Below, in pieces: positions 8,935 through 17,284 of a DNA stretch of 64,000 nt. The translations under genes and the position numbers were made by a program. The notes below the pieces were generated by a model, which was not told the DNA's origin, made no database searches, and worked only from the letters and a program-made list of their open reading frames with translations. This stretch comes from JBCCGL01 sp039029275. GTDB lineage: Bacteria > Pseudomonadota > Gammaproteobacteria > JBCCGL01. The stretch lies in assembly GCA_039029275.1 (NCBI GenBank), contig JBCCGL010000001.1, forward strand, positions 434,001-498,000, given 5' to 3'. The first letter of the stretch is position 1; each line of letters starts with the position of its first letter.

Positions 8935-10194
8935 ATGTCTGCAACCGCACAAAATATTCCTGAACAATCCCCAGCGTCCAAACTCGAATCCTTAGTACCG
9001 TTGAAGGACCTGAGCACCGTTGGTCTTCGACAAATCGCTGACTCTGCCAAGGTTGAAAAACTCAGTGCCGGGGCAACACTTGTCGCTGCCGATGAACACC
9101 GATCGCTGGTATACCTGCTTGCGGGGAAGATGCATCTCGCACGCAACGGCGAGTCGCTCGGCGAACTCGACAGCAACAAGCCGTTGGCGGCATTTCCGAT
9201 TTTTGAGAACAAATCGAAACCGTTAAGCGTCACAACCTTATCAAGCTGTATCGTGATCAGGGTGGAGAAAAATCAACTCAAGGTATTACTCGAGAAAGAA
9301 CAGAGTGAAGCGACCGCAGTCAGCGAGTTTGAAACCGACGACCTGAGCGATGAGTTATTTAGTCGCGTTTACCAGGCGTACGTTGACCGCAAACTGCGAT
9401 TACCCAGTCTTCCTGATGTTGCTTTGAAAATTCGAGAAACAGTAAAAGACCCGGATCTCGGCATCGCTGATATCGCGCGCATCGTCCAATCCGATCCGCC
9501 ACTGACCGCGCGCCTGATTCAAGTAGCCAACAGCCCCGTTTACAAAGGCATTTCTCCTGTAAGCAGCGTGCTTGCCGCGGTGAATCGCTTAGGTCCCACA
9601 ACTACGCAAAATTTGGCGTTTGTTATGGTCGTCAGCGACCTGTTCAATTCGCAGACACCGTACATTCGCGCCAAGCTTACGCACATTTACAAAGTGAGTT
9701 CTGAACTCGCCGCTTTGTGCTTTGTGATTGCAAGTGAATGTGAACATCTGGATCGGGAACGCGCGATGCTTCTGGGTTTAATCAGCAATATCGGAGCTGT
9801 GCCGATACTGGCGTTTGCGGCCGACGATGAAGGCGGAGAGATGGACGAGAGCTCGCTCGATAAAGCGATCACGAATCTCTGCTCAATTGTCACGGGATTG
9901 GTTTTATCGCAGTGGGGTTTTGACCCTGAAATCGCCCAGATCAGCGAATATTGCGACGCGACACCTTACGTTAGAGACGTGAATAAAGACATCAGTTATA
10001 GCGACGTACTAATGGCAGCAAAACTGATGTGTAATAGCGAAATTTCCGATAGGGGCAGTGCTGAGAAACCAGCATTTAACGAACACCCCGTATCCAAGCA
10101 ATTTGAAGCTGCGGAAATTATCGAGTCAGAAGCCGAGTTTCTGGCAAAAATGGCCGAAGAAATTGCTGCCACACAAGCCTTGTTGAATGGGTAA
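8935..10194 (+). CDS. HDOD-domain protein with cNMP-binding-like N-terminus (second copy)
   Basis: 419-residue paralogue of the preceding gene. The N-terminal roll (LVYLLAGKMHLARNGES) is followed by an HDOD domain from about residue 145 (LPSLPDVALKIRETV, IARIVQSDPPLTARLIQVANSP, NRLGPTTTQNLAFVMVV). In the region matching the first copy's GLVHDIGGAPIL it reads GLISNIGAVPIL. The HD dipeptide retained by the first copy is therefore lost, and this copy should have no HD-type metal site. The ten-base gap implies one transcript. Its stop lies 29 bases from the converging end of pilE. The two copies have diverged enough that different partners or ligands are likely. Confidence 0.85.
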   Translation: MSATAQNIPEQSPASKLESLVPLKDLSTVGLRQIADSAKVEKLSAGATLVAADEHRSLVYLLAGKMHLARNGESLGELDSNKPLAAFPIFENKSKPLSVTTLSSCIVIRVEKNQLKVLLEKEQSEATAVSEFETDDLSDELFSRVYQAYVDRKLRLPSLPDVALKIRETVKDPDLGIADIARIVQSDPPLTARLIQVANSPVYKGISPVSSVLAAVNRLGPTTTQNLAFVMVVSDLFNSQTPYIRAKLTHIYKVSSELAALCFVIASECEHLDRERAMLLGLISNIGAVPILAFAADDEGGEMDESSLDKAITNLCSIVTGLVLSQWGFDPEIAQISEYCDATPYVRDVNKDISYSDVLMAAKLMCNSEISDRGSAEKPAFNEHPVSKQFEAAEIIESEAEFLAKMAEEIAATQALLNG

Positions 10195-10223
10195 GTTTTC
10201 CGGCAGTAATATCCAGTAATCCC

Positions 10224-10613
10224 TTACCAGCAATCCGCGCCGCTGGTACCCCCACGCACACCAACACTGGTTACGGTAATTGCCGCACAGTCAGCATCTC
10301 CGGCCTGTGACCCAACTGCGGTAGCGGTTACTGTGAACCCATTCGCCGGGGTACCTAAGGTAACAGCGTAAGTGTAAACAGGGGCAGCCTCAGAGGCCGT
10401 GTAGGCTAACTGTGCGGTAGTCGCATACGCATTGTTTTGGATGTAGTAGCGCTCCTGCTGATCGACCATCCTGAGTAGATTAGTGTGCGCCTCTGCGCGA
10501 GCAGACTGTTGAACATAGTTACTGTAGGAAGGATAGGCAATCGCAGCGAGAATCCCAACGATCACTATCACGACCATTAACTCGATCAGCGTTATTCCGA
10601 ATTGTTTGTTCAT
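10224..10613 (-). CDS. pilE: Type IV pilus minor pilin PilE
   Basis: 129-residue type IVa prepilin. The leader MNKQFG is followed by ITLIELMVVIVIVGILAAIAYPSY: Glu5 is present and the N-terminal helix is standard. The residue after the cleavage Gly is Ile instead of the usual Phe. The downstream AEAHTNLLRMVDQQERYYIQN stretch is typical of PilE. Two Cys near the C-terminus (DADCAA and ADCW) probably form the D-region disulfide. The ATG at 10613 is chosen because it gives a short leader and has GAGGA upstream; an upstream in-frame extension lacks the pilin pattern. It is last in the minor-pilin operon, after pilY1. Confidence 0.93.
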   Translation of the reverse strand: MNKQFGITLIELMVVIVIVGILAAIAYPSYSNYVQQSARAEAHTNLLRMVDQQERYYIQNNAYATTAQLAYTASEAAPVYTYAVTLGTPANGFTVTATAVGSQAGDADCAAITVTSVGVRGGTSGADCW

Positions 10614-10653
10614 AGTGATGATTCCTCGTGCGGCTTCCCTGCTGGCCGCATCG

Positions 10654-13600
10654 CTATTGTTCATACCAGTACGTTTTTATTGGTGAATCCTGACCCAAAT
10701 CCTCACCTTGCTCTTTGCCGTGCAAAATTGCGCTGGTGAGGCCATTTTCGTTTAGGCCGACGATATAAGCTGTCTCCGAGGGAATGCCACCAGCTTGAAG
10801 AGTTTGTTTTCGATCAGATGCCGTCAAGTTTGTTTCATCACCCACGCCGTCAAAGTTAAACACCGGCTGCGCGTCTGACAGATTCAGATAGTAAACCGAA
10901 CCCTCCCCGCCACCATTTGGATTGCACGCATTGATTTCAGTTGGCGTAAATGTCGTCATGATTGCAACCCCACCGAGTATGAGCGGTGCAGACAGGCTCT
11001 TCTCTCCTGGAGTTTCCAAAGTAATGTACCATCCGTCTGCCGCCGCCAGAGCGGCTTGGGCGTCTTCCAACGTCGTGCCGGATTCTTCACCAATTGCGTT
11101 ATCCGTCGCGTCATAGAGATCCGCTTCAGTACGCGTTGTGTAGGTCGATGGCGCTGCGTAGACATCGGGGTCCTTGATCAAGTAGAGGCGATCGACAATA
11201 TCGTCATCAAGTGGGTGGGCGCGATAGCCTGATCCGATCACAATGCCCAAGTACGCCCCGCTGGCTTCTACTGCCAGTGCGACATCCGGCGCCGTGTAAA
11301 AACGACGGGCGTTTGCTTCACCCGTGCCTGCGATATCCGCGATCACTCCGCCAGAGACCAGATTCGTAACAGATTCTCCGTTATCGATGTCGAGCCGCCA
11401 GAGCTGTCCTCCCATATCGCCAAAGTAGATACGATCCATTTCGCCGTCACCGGTAATATCGTATGCCGCCAAGCGGGCAGGGATACTGTAGTCCATCGCG
11501 TCAACGTTGAGATCCGCATTTACGTCGCTCATCCACCACTCGCGTGCACCGGTCAGCGCGTTGATAAAATAGATTGCGTTACCGGACGCGTCTTCGGTGC
11601 GTTCGGTTACCAAATCCTGATTGGTGTCGTAGCCGCCGCCCACAACCAGTACCGTTTTCTGATCCGTTCCAATGGAAATCTTGCGAACCAGCGGCTGTGA
11701 CCATGATTGTCCCATCTGTGCATACGCACCAGTTGTGTCAGTTCCTTGCGAGCCAGCCACAAGGTCACCGTCAATAATTTTCCAAAGAAGTTGCGCAGAA
11801 GGTGTTGTCTGTTTGATATTCGTGACGTCCAGCGCGTAGTAGTTATTGCCACCCCGTCGCATACCAACATAGAGATAGACGTGGTCTCCGTCGAGCGGGT
11901 CGATAATACCGTCGTCATTATTATCGTAAACCCATGTCGTGATCGACCCGTCGATTCCATACGGCCGGTTGATTGACGGAATGTTGCTATACAGCGTGCG
12001 CTGCAAAGCCAGCAATTCTTCCGGAATATAGGCAAATATCTCATCACCCGTTGCCTCATCGATGGCATGCACGTAACCGTCATTTGTTGAGATGAAAATA
12101 ACCTGCTCGGGGGCGTTAGAAGTGCCTCCGTAGGTCACGATCGCGGGCTGCGAATGCAACGGATCACCGATAGTACGTCGTGAATCAGTCGTCGAGGTGT
12201 CACCGTCGGAATCGAGAATATCAACGCCGCGCATCCACTGAACCAACTCATCGCGAGAAGCATCTGAATCGACCGATAGCATTGCTGCTGTTATCGGCGA
12301 GCCAGTGCCTTCAATGACCTGGTTTGCCGCGTTAGAAAGGTCTGTACTGGTCGATAGGCCAACATCAGTCCACACCCTGCGATTACTCAAGGCCGCATCG
12401 CTTAGGCGATCGCGTACACCGCTGAGAAGCACGTCTGCTCCATCCGTCGTGTTGTTCCAATAACTATTTGCACTATCGACAAATTCCGCTGTATCCGGGT
12501 CAATTACATCTGGCGCGGGAATGACGGATTCGCGACTGTCACTGATGTACGCCGTGCCGTCATTATTAAAAATAAGTCGGTATTTTTTCAGATTACCTTC
12601 CCAGCGCGGTGTTGAGGCTGGTAGAAACATCGTGTAATACAAAAATTCGCGGTTCAACACTGAGTTAAATGCGTTGACGGAAACCGATGGTGCTGTGAAT
12701 GTTGAAGGTGCTCCTGTCACGCCCGCAAGAATCGAATTAAACGCGTCCGCCAGTTCGGTAACATTATCGGCGGTAAAGTGTTCGCCGCCGCCGCCGTCAT
12801 CATCCACGCCAAGCGTGGGCGTAAAGTCCTGCCCCTCGGACGTTTCTTCGAGCAAATCATTATCGATTTGAAAACCGATGGTGTAAGTCTGAATACTGTG
12901 TTCGCCATCAACGGCGGGGGCCAGATTGGTGTCATCGTGGTTCATGTATTTGGAGAGTTCATCGAGACAACGGCCGTTGTTGCCGAACCCATCGTTGTCG
13001 CACGTGGTTGTTCCCACGCGAGTCGCAAAATCCGGCAGATCAGGGATCAATGTGTTAGCACTTGAATCCGAAAACGGGTTCCCGTCTGTCAGCAGCAGGA
13101 TATAGTTTTTCTGGCACTCGAATTGGATCGGAGAGTCATACGTGATCAGATCGGCTTCGCGTGAGTTGTCCACGCTTTCGTTCGATGCAGTGTCACCCGC
13201 GACACCGTCACGATCACCGAACAAAATACTGCCGCCGCTGTAGTATTGGTACGCCTCGTACATGGTTTCAGACAGAGGTGTCACGGTTTGAGTCTGCGCC
13301 GTGTTGATTACGCCAATTAAGGATTCCCGGCTCGCGTAGTTATCGATGTCGACGATCTCGTGATCAACGAATCCGCCTTCACCTCCCTGCGCGCGGAACC
13401 ACATCAAACCAATATTCACGTTGGAAATTTGTCTTAGCAATCGATCAACAACACTGACCATTACCTCGTAACGGGTTCGACTGGCATCCGGTGCATGCAA
13501 GTTGTAGTTCAGATAGTGAGCGGAGTAAAACGTGTAGTAAATTGACGATTCATCCCAGTCGAACGCGTTTGCCTCTGTGCTCCACGGCCCAGTCGCGCCA

Positions 13601-14118
13601 TTGGATGCGTATAAATCTCCACCACCGTTACCGTGAACCCCCGCGTCCGAAAAACACTCGATGTCTTCAGCACCAAGCGTAGACGGATTGAGACTACGCC
13701 AGGCGTCGGCTGCGGAAGTTGTGCCAGTACGCCACGCCAGCGCTTTGTCCGTATAAATTCCGTTATCGGCGAGTGGGGTGATACCCGTGTCACACAGAAA
13801 ATTTGCCGTCACAACCTTGTTGTTAGTCGTCGAATCCGTCGGAATCGATCCATCGGTAGTCCAGTAGTAATACCCGGCTGCAAACGTTTGCGTGTAGGTA
13901 TCAGCCGATGAGTAGTCTATCGGCGCGTCAGAGCGGCCACTGTTGAAGTGCATACTCCCGGAGTTATCGAGAAGAAACAGCACATTGGGCTTGGTCGAAA
14001 CGCCGCCTGAGTTGCCAACGTAGATTTCGATATCATCGGCGGTGACATGCGAGCAGGTCAACAAACCAAGCACAGCGCCGAAGCTGATTCTACAAATGTG
14101 TTTTAACGTCGTATTCAT
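10654..14118 (-). CDS. pilY1: PilY1-family pilus tip adhesin / assembly protein
   Basis: About 1154 residues with a signal peptide (cleavage near HVTA-DD). An N-terminal von Willebrand A-like region carries the MIDAS motif LLDNSGSM. The C-terminal half is the PilY1 beta-propeller (VIFISTNDGYVHAIDEATGDEIFAYIP region, then YLYVGMRRGG, IYFGDMGGQLWRLDID). An Asp/Asn-rich loop (YDTNQDLVTERTED) may bind calcium, as in P. aeruginosa PilY1. PilY1 is exported, primes pilus assembly with the minor pilins and acts in adhesion and surface sensing. ATG at 14118 has GAGG at good spacing; an in-frame start further upstream precedes it without such a site. Its position before pilE is as in Pseudomonas. Confidence 0.95.
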   Translation of the reverse strand: MNTTLKHICRISFGAVLGLLTCSHVTADDIEIYVGNSGGVSTKPNVLFLLDNSGSMHFNSGRSDAPIDYSSADTYTQTFAAGYYYWTTDGSIPTDSTTNNKVVTANFLCDTGITPLADNGIYTDKALAWRTGTTSAADAWRSLNPSTLGAEDIECFSDAGVHGNGGGDLYASNGATGPWSTEANAFDWDESSIYYTFYSAHYLNYNLHAPDASRTRYEVMVSVVDRLLRQISNVNIGLMWFRAQGGEGGFVDHEIVDIDNYASRESLIGVINTAQTQTVTPLSETMYEAYQYYSGGSILFGDRDGVAGDTASNESVDNSREADLITYDSPIQFECQKNYILLLTDGNPFSDSSANTLIPDLPDFATRVGTTTCDNDGFGNNGRCLDELSKYMNHDDTNLAPAVDGEHSIQTYTIGFQIDNDLLEETSEGQDFTPTLGVDDDGGGGEHFTADNVTELADAFNSILAGVTGAPSTFTAPSVSVNAFNSVLNREFLYYTMFLPASTPRWEGNLKKYRLIFNNDGTAYISDSRESVIPAPDVIDPDTAEFVDSANSYWNNTTDGADVLLSGVRDRLSDAALSNRRVWTDVGLSTSTDLSNAANQVIEGTGSPITAAMLSVDSDASRDELVQWMRGVDILDSDGDTSTTDSRRTIGDPLHSQPAIVTYGGTSNAPEQVIFISTNDGYVHAIDEATGDEIFAYIPEELLALQRTLYSNIPSINRPYGIDGSITTWVYDNNDDGIIDPLDGDHVYLYVGMRRGGNNYYALDVTNIKQTTPSAQLLWKIIDGDLVAGSQGTDTTGAYAQMGQSWSQPLVRKISIGTDQKTVLVVGGGYDTNQDLVTERTEDASGNAIYFINALTGAREWWMSDVNADLNVDAMDYSIPARLAAYDITGDGEMDRIYFGDMGGQLWRLDIDNGESVTNLVSGGVIADIAGTGEANARRFYTAPDVALAVEASGAYLGIVIGSGYRAHPLDDDIVDRLYLIKDPDVYAAPSTYTTRTEADLYDATDNAIGEESGTTLEDAQAALAAADGWYITLETPGEKSLSAPLILGGVAIMTTFTPTEINACNPNGGGEGSVYYLNLSDAQPVFNFDGVGDETNLTASDRKQTLQAGGIPSETAYIVGLNENGLTSAILHGKEQGEDLGQDSPIKTYWYEQ

Positions 14119-14178
14119 CTGACACCTCGGGTACATCAATTTATACCCCGTTGAGCGTCTCGTCGTTTATCGCTCAAA

Positions 14179-14538
14179 CTAATCAAAATCAAAACTGGTG
14201 ATCACTGTGGCCACTCGAGTTGCAGTATTAAATGCAACCAGAGCAGGTTTACCCGTCAATGATCGAGCGTTTTTTAAATCTGCAGGCGTATCGCCATTAA
14301 TAAAAAATTGCGTATTCGATGTAACCTTTACCTGAATAAGTTCGCAATCTTCACAGCGTTTTCCGGTCAGGGTTCCATTAAGATCGCCGCCGATGAGTAC
14401 CGAGATTACTGTCATCTCGTAACCAACCTCATCGGGTTCATCGTTTGCGATTCCGTTGTTGATAAACAAGCCAAATGCAATCGATAGTGCGACCAAAGTG
14501 TTGCGTGTTAGTTTCACGAATAAGTTCATAACCATCAT
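14179..14538 (-). CDS. Small exported protein between pilX and pilY1 (pilY2 position)
   Basis: 119 residues from ATG 14538 (GGGAT upstream; ATGs at 14535 and 14529 are alternatives). It has a signal-peptide-like N-terminus (LVALSIAFGLFINNGIA-NDEP), then a mature domain of about 90 residues. That domain carries a CEDC motif and beta-rich text (VKVTSNTQFFINGD, VAFNTATRVATVITSF). It is not a pilin, since no GFTLIE-type leader is present. Pseudomonas has the small gene pilY2 after pilY1; here a small gene occurs before pilY1 and I cannot claim homology. Being inside the minor-pilin operon suggests a periplasmic role in pilus assembly. Confidence 0.7.
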   Translation of the reverse strand: MMVMNLFVKLTRNTLVALSIAFGLFINNGIANDEPDEVGYEMTVISVLIGGDLNGTLTGKRCEDCELIQVKVTSNTQFFINGDTPADLKNARSLTGKPALVAFNTATRVATVITSFDFD

Positions 14539-14551
14539 CAAATCCCGACCG

Positions 14552-15028
14552 TTAATCCAAAGCCACTCCCGGTCTGACAAAACCCTGCACAACAGTCGCT
14601 GATGCATTGGAGGCCGCATGAGTTGCTGTTGACGAAAGCTGAAAAGCATTACAAGAAATACTCAAGGAGTTGCCAGGGCACAGAATTGCATTACCGCGTC
14701 CTTGATACGTGCCCGTAGCTGTGGTCGAAACACCGCTCGCGACCTCGGGGCCAAAAGCTTGAGGATTTGCGGTGGTGAAATCGAATCGATACGCACCGGC
14801 CGTATCGGTGTAAAAAATCAAATCATTGAGCGAATCTGCACCTTGAAACGCAAGGTTACGATTTTGCGTGTTGCCCGCGATTCGTAACTCGAGCGACGTC
14901 ATGTTCATACTCGAAACACCAAGCAAGGTCAGCATCAGCAGCACGACCAGCCCTACCATCAAGGCGGCACCTTGTTGGCGGCTTGCGAATTCCAACCGCG
15001 ATTTGTTTCTTGCGTTCAATTTACACAC
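14552..15028 (-). CDS. pilX: Type IV pilus minor pilin PilX
   Basis: 158 residues. The N-terminus (RQQGAALMVGLVVLLMLTLLGVSSM) is the PilX_N signature: it lacks the Glu5 of ordinary pilins but keeps the Gly before the cleavage site and the long hydrophobic helix. In the PilVWX-FimU group it bridges to PilY1 at the pilus tip. The gene begins immediately after the pilW stop codon. The first start is a GTG at 15028; an in-frame TTG at 15019 with AGGTG upstream is an alternative. Confidence 0.9.
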   Translation of the reverse strand: MCKLNARNKSRLEFASRQQGAALMVGLVVLLMLTLLGVSSMNMTSLELRIAGNTQNRNLAFQGADSLNDLIFYTDTAGAYRFDFTTANPQAFGPEVASGVSTTATGTYQGRGNAILCPGNSLSISCNAFQLSSTATHAASNASATVVQGFVRPGVALD

Positions 15029-16081
15029 CTAATAAGACAGGTTACGAAGGTTAAAAACGCTGGCGTAGACAGAGCGGCGAATCGAATCATTCGCCTGGAC
15101 TACCGTCCTGCTACCGAGGTTAAATGTGTCTGCCGTGTTTAAACCTTGCTCAGCCGTCTCTGAGCGAACGAGCAACCACACGCGCACCGCCCCAATTTGG
15201 TTCACGCCGGTGCTAGGCCAGGCAACCCCGCCGAATAAAGGGTTATCGGCATCGAGATAGCTGTTGATCGATTGATCACAGTTTGTTCCGGTACAGTCGC
15301 GCACGCCGAACTGCACTTGAAGATCGTCTACGCCGCTAACCAGCAGCTCGTCAACCATTTCCGGGCCAGTCCCGCCCGCCTGCAGCGAAATGCGATGCAG
15401 AGACGGAACGCCATCGCCCGGCTCTGAATCGTTGTGTATGTAGTAAACGTGGGTGACTATTCGATAGTTAAATACTGGTAACCCGATAAACGGCGCAACC
15501 GCAGGAAAGCCAACGAGTTGGTCGACATCGCTGGACACCGCACCGAATACAGGTGCAGTACCTGCCACAAAAACCTGTGCGTCTGCGTGGTATGCGTGAA
15601 CATAGGTCATGTTCGCCTGCAGGGTACCCGCGCCGTTGTCGAACTGTGTGGGCTCAGCGTAACGCACCACCAAAATGTCAGTGTTGTCGCGATGATCCGC
15701 GTCAGAAATGCAGGTGCCGTTAAACGGATTCACACCATTGGTCCCATAAACTTTTTGCGCAACGTTGACATAGAACTGCGGAGCGCAATCATTAATCGCG
15801 GTGCCCAAGACATCAACACCGCGAACTTCGCTCGGTCTCGTGAACGTGCCATACGAGCCGGCGAGGCGAAGATCACGACCAATTGCATGCATGGCGAAAC
15901 GCGCGCTGTCCAGCATTTGCGCCTGATTCTGGCTGGTGCTGAACGATGCGCGACTGTTAACCAGCAGTGTCCATACGCCGCCCACAATGATGAGGCCGAT
16001 AACAAGCGAGACCAGAATTTCGACCAGTGTCAGGCCGGATTGACGCTTGGGGAAGCAGATTGGTTTAGTCAATTTCAACAT
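15029..16081 (-). CDS. pilW: Type IV pilus minor pilin PilW
   Basis: 350 residues, close to the normal PilW size. Leader ...KRQSG is followed by LTLVEILVSLVIGLIIVGGVW with Glu5, then the PilW-type region LDSARFAMHAIGRDLRLAGSYG. The large C-terminal domain contains several Cys. PilW works with PilV, PilX and FimU in a minor-pilin complex that primes type IVa pilus assembly. It follows pilV by three bases and abuts pilX, consistent with one transcript. Confidence 0.93.
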   Translation of the reverse strand: MLKLTKPICFPKRQSGLTLVEILVSLVIGLIIVGGVWTLLVNSRASFSTSQNQAQMLDSARFAMHAIGRDLRLAGSYGTFTRPSEVRGVDVLGTAINDCAPQFYVNVAQKVYGTNGVNPFNGTCISDADHRDNTDILVVRYAEPTQFDNGAGTLQANMTYVHAYHADAQVFVAGTAPVFGAVSSDVDQLVGFPAVAPFIGLPVFNYRIVTHVYYIHNDSEPGDGVPSLHRISLQAGGTGPEMVDELLVSGVDDLQVQFGVRDCTGTNCDQSINSYLDADNPLFGGVAWPSTGVNQIGAVRVWLLVRSETAEQGLNTADTFNLGSRTVVQANDSIRRSVYASVFNLRNLSY

Positions 16082-16084
16082 CGC

Positions 16085-16570
16085 CTAAATCCGTAGAATG
16101 GACGTGTACGCCATATTGTCACCGCGCTCGATCCACGTAACGCTGACGGTGACCGTCGCGGGCGTGGTTGCCTGATTCACAGTTATTGTTCCAACCGGGG
16201 TCATCCCGGAAAAGGCAACACCAAGCGCACTCTGCCACTCGAGTAAGTCTTCCTGCGCCATCTGTGCGTCCGTACACACATTGGCGGCAAGCGTCGCAGT
16301 ATCCGCGCAGCCGTTATCAGCCGGAGCCGTGGTAGCGGTATCGTAGATCGCGATCGCCGAGCGATTGGCTCGAATTCGCTCCCCAATCTCCGCATTCAGA
16401 AAGACTGCCAGCGAGCGTTGGCCGGAGGCATGCCCCGCAGCAATACTGGTCGCTTGCAGACCCGCAACACCGAGCAGACCAATCGACATGATAAATAGTG
16501 CGATTAGCGCTTCGATCAGCGTAATGCCGCGCGACGCTCGCGGGCGCGAAGGTGTTTTCAGCACACTCAT
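16085..16570 (-). CDS. pilV: Type IV pilus modification / minor pilin PilV
   Basis: 161 residues from ATG 16570, which has AGAGG five bases upstream and is preferred to an in-frame start 21 bases earlier. The leader ends ...RASRG, followed by ITLIEALIALFIMSIGLLGVAGLQ: the PilV pattern with Glu5 and a GLLG turn. The FLNAEIGERIRANR segment after the helix is also characteristic. Two Cys (DNGCAD, NVCTDA) may form a disulfide. It lies between fimT/U and pilW, as in Pseudomonas. Confidence 0.92.
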   Translation of the reverse strand: MSVLKTPSRPRASRGITLIEALIALFIMSIGLLGVAGLQATSIAAGHASGQRSLAVFLNAEIGERIRANRSAIAIYDTATTAPADNGCADTATLAANVCTDAQMAQEDLLEWQSALGVAFSGMTPVGTITVNQATTPATVTVSVTWIERGDNMAYTSILRI

Positions 16571-16581
16571 ATTGACCTCTG

Positions 16582-17139
16582 TTACGAGCACCCTGTCGCC
16601 TGACCGGCTGACTCAACCCGACCAGATTGGTTAATTCGTATGCTGCGCGAATACGTTGTATTGTTGTCTTCGCACACAAGGAAATTTGTATTGGGAAGCG
16701 TGCCCGCCGGCGGAATTACCGGAAAGCCGTTCCCTTGAAACGCTACGTGACCCACAATGTTGCCCGCAGTTGAGGTTCGAATGGTCATCGTGTCGCTCGA
16801 AGCACCCTCGTTCACACGAACAATCGGCTCTCCCGCATCAACCGCTCCATTCACGGTTATCGTTTCTGCAAACGCGATCCAGCCATTACTCCAATCGTTA
16901 CTGACTATGCACGCATCCTGATCGGCGTTCGCAGCGCAGATTGTGACAGGAATATTGCGCTTGATAGCCTCGCTGCGCGTAAACTGGATATCCGCTACTA
17001 TCTGGTTGTTAATTGCAACCACTGCATTCTCGCGAATCATATTCACCACCGAGGGTGCAGCGAGACCCGCCACAACCGCTGCCAGAGCCAGCGTAATGAC
17101 GAGCTCTATGATGGTAAACCCTTGATTTTTGGAATTCAT
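16582..17139 (-). CDS. GspH/FimT-family pseudopilin (FimT/FimU)
   Basis: 185 residues from ATG 17139, giving a seven-residue leader MNSKNQG before FTIIELVITLALAAVVAGLAAPS. The following text (ADIQFTRSEAIKRNIPVTIC and a late RSIRINQSGRV) is the GspH/FimT domain. Members are the first minor pilin of the fimU-pilVWXY1E operon; whether this is FimT or FimU cannot be settled by eye. No strong Shine-Dalgarno precedes 17139, and ATG at 17163 (AGGG region) is an alternative. It is the first gene of the operon running down to 10224. Confidence 0.88.
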   Translation of the reverse strand: MNSKNQGFTIIELVITLALAAVVAGLAAPSVVNMIRENAVVAINNQIVADIQFTRSEAIKRNIPVTICAANADQDACIVSNDWSNGWIAFAETITVNGAVDAGEPIVRVNEGASSDTMTIRTSTAGNIVGHVAFQGNGFPVIPPAGTLPNTNFLVCEDNNTTYSRSIRINQSGRVESAGQATGCS

Positions 17140-17284
17140 AGGCGTCTTATAGCATACCCTCATATAACGGATCATCAAGGCGTGCTCAACGGCCATTTTT
17201 GTGAGACGGGCGGCCCGCATATATGAGTGTTTGTGATGTGCTTGGCAAAGTCCCTTTTAGCCCCGAAAAACCCGGAATATACGG

